A stretch of 64,000 nucleotides of DNA from Paenibacillus sp. LHD-38 (lineage in GTDB: Bacteria; Bacillota; Bacilli; Paenibacillales; Paenibacillaceae): contig NZ_JAVIFU010000010.1 of the NCBI RefSeq assembly GCF_031157315.1, positions 62,001-126,000 of the forward strand, written 5' to 3'. This document shows, piece after piece, positions 59,972-64,000 of this stretch; the stretch's first letter is position 1; each line of letters begins with the position of its first letter. The notes beneath the pieces are model-generated. The model was not told the DNA's origin. It was given only the letters and a program-made list of their open reading frames with translations, and searched no databases. The position numbers and the translations under genes are program-made.

Positions 59972-60646
59972 ATAAAATCCCGCCATATAGAACAAATTCA
60001 TCAACTATTCCCCTGTTTCTCCTGCGTACCCGATGAACAGTGGAATGCTGCTGAGCTCGTTGCTGTCACACCCGCCACGCCGCATGCCATTCGTGAAGGA
60101 CATCTATTTCAACATGCTATGTTTATCGTCAGCGGATGGATTCGCGTCTACAAAATTAGCCCTTCGGGCAGGGAAATAACCTTGTACCGCGTGCAAAGCG
60201 GCGAATGCTGCGTGCTGATGATGGCAAGTATTTTGGGAGAAATGGAATACGAGGCCTCCGTGTCCATCGAAGCAGAAACGGAGGTGCTGCTGCTCCCTGT
60301 CGAGCTATTCAAAGACTGGATGGCCGCCTTCAAGCCGATTAGGCAATTCATTTACAAACAGATTATTGAACGTATGACGGGGGTCACCGTTCTTCTGGAA
60401 AACGTCGCGTTTAACTCCGTGCCTTCGCGCATTGCGGATTACTTAATTTCAAAATCAACTTTCCCGCTGCCTTCGTCCCTGCGAATAACCCATGAGCAAT
60501 TAGCCGTCGAAATAGGCACTTCCCGCGAAGTGGTAAGCCGCATTCTAAAAAACTTTGCCAATAAAGGAGCAGTCTCTCTTAGCAGAGGACATATCACTAT
60601 AATGAATCATGGGATTTTAAAAACCTTTTTAGAAATGCACATGTGA
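59972..60646 (+). CDS. Crp/Fnr-family transcriptional regulator, start codon unclear
   Basis: About 224 residues. Cyclic-nucleotide-type beta-barrel (about 25-125; GHLFQHAMFIVSGWIRVYKISPSGREITLYRV), long dimer helix and Crp-type HTH (ITHEQLAVEIGTSREVVSRILKNF). Cys residues in FPCFSC and GECC might bind a metal or sense redox, an inference. AGGAGGAG (59957-59964) sits 7 nt before an in-frame ATA (59972), not a normal start. The nearest usual start upstream is GTG 59942, with a poor site. It ends 75 bp before the CMD gene. Confidence 0.8.
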   Translation: MKSRHIEQIHQLFPCFSCVPDEQWNAAELVAVTPATPHAIREGHLFQHAMFIVSGWIRVYKISPSGREITLYRVQSGECCVLMMASILGEMEYEASVSIEAETEVLLLPVELFKDWMAAFKPIRQFIYKQIIERMTGVTVLLENVAFNSVPSRIADYLISKSTFPLPSSLRITHEQLAVEIGTSREVVSRILKNFANKGAVSLSRGHITIMNHGILKTFLEMHM

Positions 60647-60655
60647 CATTGTCAC
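60643..60655. promoter_or_regulatory. Palindrome overlapping the Crp/Fnr-type regulator's stop codon
   Basis: GTGAC-ATT-GTCAC, a perfect inverted repeat similar to Crp/Fnr half-sites (TGTGA/TCAC) but one base tighter than the E. coli spacing. It lies 67 bp upstream of the CMD gene and may be the regulator's own target. Confidence 0.45.
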
Positions 60656-60721
60656 TGAACCTTCTCCCCAATAAGCCTAAGATGAATGTAGATCCATTAG
60701 GATGAAAGGGAGAGGATACAG

Positions 60722-61108
60722 GTGAATCATTATTACGACCGCTCAAATCTTAATCGCATTCCCGAACTTATGAAGCTTTCTCCGCAAGCCGCTGCCGCTT
60801 TTTTAACCTTTGAAAAGGAGATTTATCATTCCTCGGAAGTGCTGCCGTTAAAAACGAAGGAGCTCATTGCCATAGCCGTTGCCCACGTCACCGGATGCCC
60901 CTACTGCATTGATGTACATGTGAAGAGATATACGGAAATCGGAGGAACTCGCGAAGAAATGTTCGAAGCCGTTCTCGTTGCTGCTTCTACCCGGGCAGGT
61001 GCCGTTCTCAGCCATGCAACGCATGCCCTTTCATCGATCGAGGATACGCAACAACCACCTATAAAAGAAACCGAGCAGCAATCGTCTCGGCCTGATTGTT
61101 TTTGCTGA
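60722..61108 (+). CDS. Carboxymuconolactone decarboxylase-family (AhpD-like) protein
   Basis: 128 residues from GTG, GGGAGAGG upstream. The helical CMD domain carries the peroxidase motif GCPYCIDVHVKR (CxxC with downstream His), as in AhpD-type peroxidases that reduce peroxides using the two cysteines. A Gln-rich C-terminal tail ends DCFC. Probably controlled by the upstream Crp/Fnr regulator. Confidence 0.85.
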   Translation: MNHYYDRSNLNRIPELMKLSPQAAAAFLTFEKEIYHSSEVLPLKTKELIAIAVAHVTGCPYCIDVHVKRYTEIGGTREEMFEAVLVAASTRAGAVLSHATHALSSIEDTQQPPIKETEQQSSRPDCFC

Positions 61109-61169
61109 TGGGCGCGATGCCGGAAGCATTACCGCATGGGTGGGATTACGGCCATGAAGCTAACCACGC

Positions 61170-61997
61170 CTACGTATGATTTGAAAATCGGGAAGGTGAA
61201 ATTTTATGAAAGCGTTTAAATATTTTCGAAAACGTATAGGGATCGGAAAAGCCTAGCTGATAAGCGATTTCTTTGACCGTCAGCTTCCTATCCATAAGCA
61301 GCTCCCGAGCCCGGTTCATTCTCATTTTGGTGATGTAGCTTTGCGGCGTTAATCCGATATTGGATTTGAAAAATGCATAAAAATACTTCGGAGACATGCT
61401 GATCATGTCAGCCAAAAGCGATGCCGGAATAGGCTCGCCTAGATGCTCGTTGATATATTGAAGCACCGGCTTCAGCTTGGCGTAATGCACGGTCCGCTCT
61501 ACGGACATATCGGCGACTAAAGAATTATCTTTTGGGATAGCTAGCAGCTTTGCAAGCAGCACGAGGAAATAGCCTTTCAGCAGCAATGCAGACATCGGTT
61601 CTTTATTCTTGTAGGCGTCGAAGGTGCTGCGAAATAACGGTCCTTCCGTCTTAAAATAATGCTGAGGAATCGTACCCATTAAATCGAAATCGTTCAAAAA
61701 ATTGATCCTCTGGCCTAAAGGGAAGTCAAAATGGGTAAAAATATGGCTGCAGGGCGAATCTATGCAATAGGCGGAATAGGTAACGCCAGGATTGAAGAAT
61801 ACGATATCGCCTTCACGAGCCGAGGATCTCCCGCCCTCGTAGTCAATTGTGACTTCACCGCTTGTCACATACCATAAATCATAGTCCGGGTGCTTCTTCT
61901 TCTCCGACCAGCCAATTTCATGATCGGAATACCCGCTGTTGTTAAACCTCAGCTCGACATCTTCGATTAATGCGTCCATGATATTTCGATCCAGCAT
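61170..61997 (-). CDS. AraC-family transcriptional regulator with cupin domain
   Basis: 275 residues from ATG 61997 (AAGGAA 9-10 nt upstream). An N-terminal cupin sensor (about 20-100; LWYVTSGEVTIDYEGG, VFFNPGVTYSAYC) precedes a two-HTH DNA-binding domain (about 175-275; IPASLLADMISMSPKYFYAFFKSNIGLTP; VKEIAYQLGFSDPYTFSKIFKRFHKISP). Divergent from a sugar isomerase-like gene, which it may regulate together with the glycosidase. Confidence 0.9.
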   Translation of the reverse strand: MLDRNIMDALIEDVELRFNNSGYSDHEIGWSEKKKHPDYDLWYVTSGEVTIDYEGGRSSAREGDIVFFNPGVTYSAYCIDSPCSHIFTHFDFPLGQRINFLNDFDLMGTIPQHYFKTEGPLFRSTFDAYKNKEPMSALLLKGYFLVLLAKLLAIPKDNSLVADMSVERTVHYAKLKPVLQYINEHLGEPIPASLLADMISMSPKYFYAFFKSNIGLTPQSYITKMRMNRARELLMDRKLTVKEIAYQLGFSDPYTFSKIFKRFHKISPSRFSNHT

Positions 61998-62121
61998 CGG
62001 CAATCATTCCTTAGTAAGGATTACTCACAGCCATCAAACCATACTTGTAACCATTTTATTTGATCCAGCCTCTTTGTACAATGAAATCAATTTTCAAATC
62101 GCTGTATAGGAGGCATAGGCT

Positions 62122-62907
62122 ATGAATAAAATAGGCTGGTGCATGGGCATTGAACAGGCGGGGCTGCTGGCAAGCAAAGGCTTCGATTATATCGAATGCC
62201 CCTTATCTTCCCTGCCGCTTGAAGACGAGCATGCTCTAAAAGAGAAACTGCCGCAGTTTCTGGACTCCCCGTTACGGGTGCAGGCCATGAACCTGTTCTT
62301 CCCGCAGGGTATGATGGTCGTCGGCCCGCAAGCCGATCGGGAGCGGATTCGCCGATATGTACACAGGGCAGGCGAAGCAGCAAGCCAGATCGGCGCGAAG
62401 ATAGTCGTGCTTGGCAGCGGCAGGCAGCGTATGATTCCAGAGGAATGGGCAAGACAGAAGGCGGAAGAGCAGATGCTGGAAGCACTGCAATGGATTTCGG
62501 AGGAATGGCCCGGAAATGGCGTTACTTTGGCGCTCGAGCCGCTAAACCGCAAGGAATCCAATTTCATCAACAGCGTGCACGATGCTGTGCAGCTGGTAAA
62601 ACAAATCAATAGCCCGATTGTGCAAGCGCTGGCTGATTTTTATCATATGGACGAAGAAAATGAACCGCTGGAAACATTAATGGAATATAAAGACTGGATT
62701 GCCCACATTCATATTGCGGATACCGGAAGGCTGGCGCCCGGGACGGGCACGTATCCCTATAAACGGTTTACCGAGATGCTGCGAGCAATAAACTATACGG
62801 GAATGATTTCTGCGGAATGCACTCTCCTCGAAACAAACAAAGAACTAGAGGAAAGCTTTGATTTTATGCAAAAAATGAGTAATGCTATACAATCGGATGC
62901 CGGATAG
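62122..62907 (+). CDS. Sugar phosphate isomerase/epimerase-like TIM-barrel protein
   Basis: 261 residues, AP-endonuclease-2/xylose-isomerase-like barrel. IGWCMGIEQAGLL at the start; conserved metal-site strands VTLALEPLN (Glu), ALADFYHM (Asp, His), WIAHIHIADTG (His, Asp) and GMISAECTL (Glu). Isomerises or epimerises a keto-sugar or a polyol derivative. GGAGG 8 nt before ATG. Terminator at 62947-62986. Confidence 0.87.
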   Translation: MNKIGWCMGIEQAGLLASKGFDYIECPLSSLPLEDEHALKEKLPQFLDSPLRVQAMNLFFPQGMMVVGPQADRERIRRYVHRAGEAASQIGAKIVVLGSGRQRMIPEEWARQKAEEQMLEALQWISEEWPGNGVTLALEPLNRKESNFINSVHDAVQLVKQINSPIVQALADFYHMDEENEPLETLMEYKDWIAHIHIADTGRLAPGTGTYPYKRFTEMLRAINYTGMISAECTLLETNKELEESFDFMQKMSNAIQSDAG

Positions 62908-62946
62908 GTAAGAGGAAAGCAGGTATCCGCCGCCACACATGAAAAG

Positions 62947-62986
62947 AAAGACAAGCCAGGGATATCGCATCCGTCAGCTTGTCTTT
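62947..62986. terminator. Terminator between the isomerase and glycosidase genes
   Basis: AAAGACAAGC (62947-62956) pairs with GCTTGTCTTT (62977-62986), followed by TTGATT; convergent genes. Confidence 0.75.
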
Positions 62987-62999
62987 TTGATTATCACGA

Positions 63000-63935
63000 T
63001 TATTCTTCAGGCAATAAGCTGAGCTCAAATAGCTCGTTGCGGTCGCATACCAGCACGCCGTCAATCACGTCCAATCTTGCCGCTTGCACGGAAGAGCGCC
63101 TGCTTTCATAACGTTTCTCCTGACCTTCATGGTCAAGCGCCCCGTCTCTGCCAGGATGCGTAAAATAGAAAATATATGCGTTGTCACCTTGCACAACTAC
63201 GTCGGCATGCAGCCCGATGGTCCCGTCATCCTCGCGCGTTCCCGGCTGATCCAGAATGAGGCCGTTGCGCTCCCAGGTATCCAAATCCTCGGACCGGTAC
63301 ACGCCTTGCCCCCTCCACTCGTCTACGATCATCCAATAGGCACCTTTTAACCAAAACACATTCGGACCTTCATGGCCGCGGCCCGTAATAACTGGACCAA
63401 CCACGTTCCACTCGAATAAATCCTTGCTGTCTGCCGCATAAGTAAAGGAATGATTGCCTTCATCCTTGTACCACATACGGAAGCCGCCGCCTGGAAGTTC
63501 GTGGATACAGGAATCAATGACCCGGCTTGAGCTTAACGCAAGCTTGGAGCGGAAAGTCCAGTCAAGCAAATTCGTGCTGGTATAATGCATAATATCGCGT
63601 CGATGGTCAGGCCAATCAACGGGTACGCCTTGAATGTAGCTGACATACATGTGGTATAGGCCGTCATGCCAGTAAATCTCCGGCGCCCAGAACGTATTCC
63701 GGCCCCATTCAATGTCGAGTCCCTGAATCATGCCCCGGTAAAGCCAGGTTTTCCCGCCATCACGCGAAGAGGCCACACCTAAATCGGTTCCGTGTACCCA
63801 AGCGAATTTTGGTCCTTCCGCCGTTGCTCTGCGATTCGTATAGATCATCCACCATTCTTTGGCCTCACGGTTCCATATGACAACCGGATCAGCGGCGCCG
63901 TCATAGATCGGATCTCGAAATAAAGGTGCGTCCAT
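63000..63935 (-). CDS. Glycoside hydrolase-type five-bladed beta-propeller protein (GH43/GH32/GH130-like)
   Basis: 311 residues from ATG 63935 (GGGAG 12 nt upstream; other in-frame ATGs at 63944 and 63968). Blade motifs: FRDPIYDGAADPVVIWN (Asp of the catalytic type), FWAPEIYWHDGLYHMYVS, GHEGPNVFWLKGAYWMIV (Glu) and GLHADVVVQGDNAYIFY. No signal peptide, so it is cytoplasmic and acts on imported oligosaccharide, consistent with the neighbouring isomerase and AraC gene. The specific family cannot be fixed. Confidence 0.83.
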   Translation of the reverse strand: MDAPLFRDPIYDGAADPVVIWNREAKEWWMIYTNRRATAEGPKFAWVHGTDLGVASSRDGGKTWLYRGMIQGLDIEWGRNTFWAPEIYWHDGLYHMYVSYIQGVPVDWPDHRRDIMHYTSTNLLDWTFRSKLALSSSRVIDSCIHELPGGGFRMWYKDEGNHSFTYAADSKDLFEWNVVGPVITGRGHEGPNVFWLKGAYWMIVDEWRGQGVYRSEDLDTWERNGLILDQPGTREDDGTIGLHADVVVQGDNAYIFYFTHPGRDGALDHEGQEKRYESRRSSVQAARLDVIDGVLVCDRNELFELSLLPEE

Positions 63936-64000
63936 GATTATCATCGTCTCCCTAGATTGAGTATTCATTCCAGCGTACCGACATGCCGGCAGCGGGACAA

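Overview
The window looks like Bacillales chromosome, most probably Paenibacillus or a close relative. This is an inference from gene content: a Bacillus-type spore transglutaminase (tgl), ecsAB, mccAB, the potassium importer kimA, KinB-like and GAF/PAS sporulation-type kinases, a RacA-like DNA anchor, a thrS T-box, several copper-amine-oxidase-N-terminal surface proteins and moderate GC. No rRNA or tRNA gene was seen.

Layout. 0-1 kb: partial IS1182-family element whose transposase is split at a -1 slippery heptamer. 1.1-6.7 kb (minus): response regulator, histidine kinase and MMPL exporter in one operon, next to a surface protein. 6.9-10.5 kb: tgl, a class-F-like sortase with its probable duplicated His-rich wall-anchored substrate, and a GNAT gene carrying a nonsense codon. 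10.6-20.6 kb: DUF5667 protein, ecsAB, HAD phosphatase, SRPBCC protein and AraC regulator, a secreted coiled-coil protein, a PAS kinase and another surface protein. 20.7-27.3 kb: sulfur amino-acid block (mccA-mccB, an MFS exporter, metQ-metN-metI) in which metN is broken by an 8-bp tandem duplication. 27.4-38.3 kb: thrS with T-box, AraC regulator, pyruvate kinase, uridine-kinase-like protein, CDF transporter, LysM protein, kimA and RacA-like protein. 38.4-48.5 kb: more AT-rich accessory stretch with many gene remnants (VOC, MGYDLHIT-type, sugar-binding lipoprotein joined to a YesN tail, IS4-type transposase, GerAB) among a PyrE-like protein, NUDIX, APH and GNAT genes, and a phosphodiester glycosidase/GT2-GtrA pair. 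48.5-64 kb: KinB-like kinase, SNF2 helicase with partner, hflX, aldo/keto reductase, msrA, udk, a Crp/Fnr regulator with a CMD (AhpD-like) protein, and a sugar-type AraC/isomerase/glycosidase group.

Two things stand out. (1) hflX is preceded by a complete-looking attenuator: promoter, strong Shine-Dalgarno, a 13-codon leader peptide with an Arg-Val-Arg motif (the +X+ type that stalls macrolide-bound ribosomes), a perfect palindromic terminator just before hflX, and an upstream 10-mer identical to the terminator's 3' arm that could act as antiterminator. (2) A roughly 100-bp structured intergenic repeat occurs five times, always on the plus strand, usually abutting an intrinsic terminator, with a compensatory base change between two copies; two further terminators carry only a piece of it. 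I do not recognise this element, and one copy lies inside the hflX leader.

Several genes show lesions (IS1182 frameshift, metN duplication, GNAT nonsense codon, ATT and ATA where a start codon is expected). They could be real decay or consensus errors, and read-level checking would decide.
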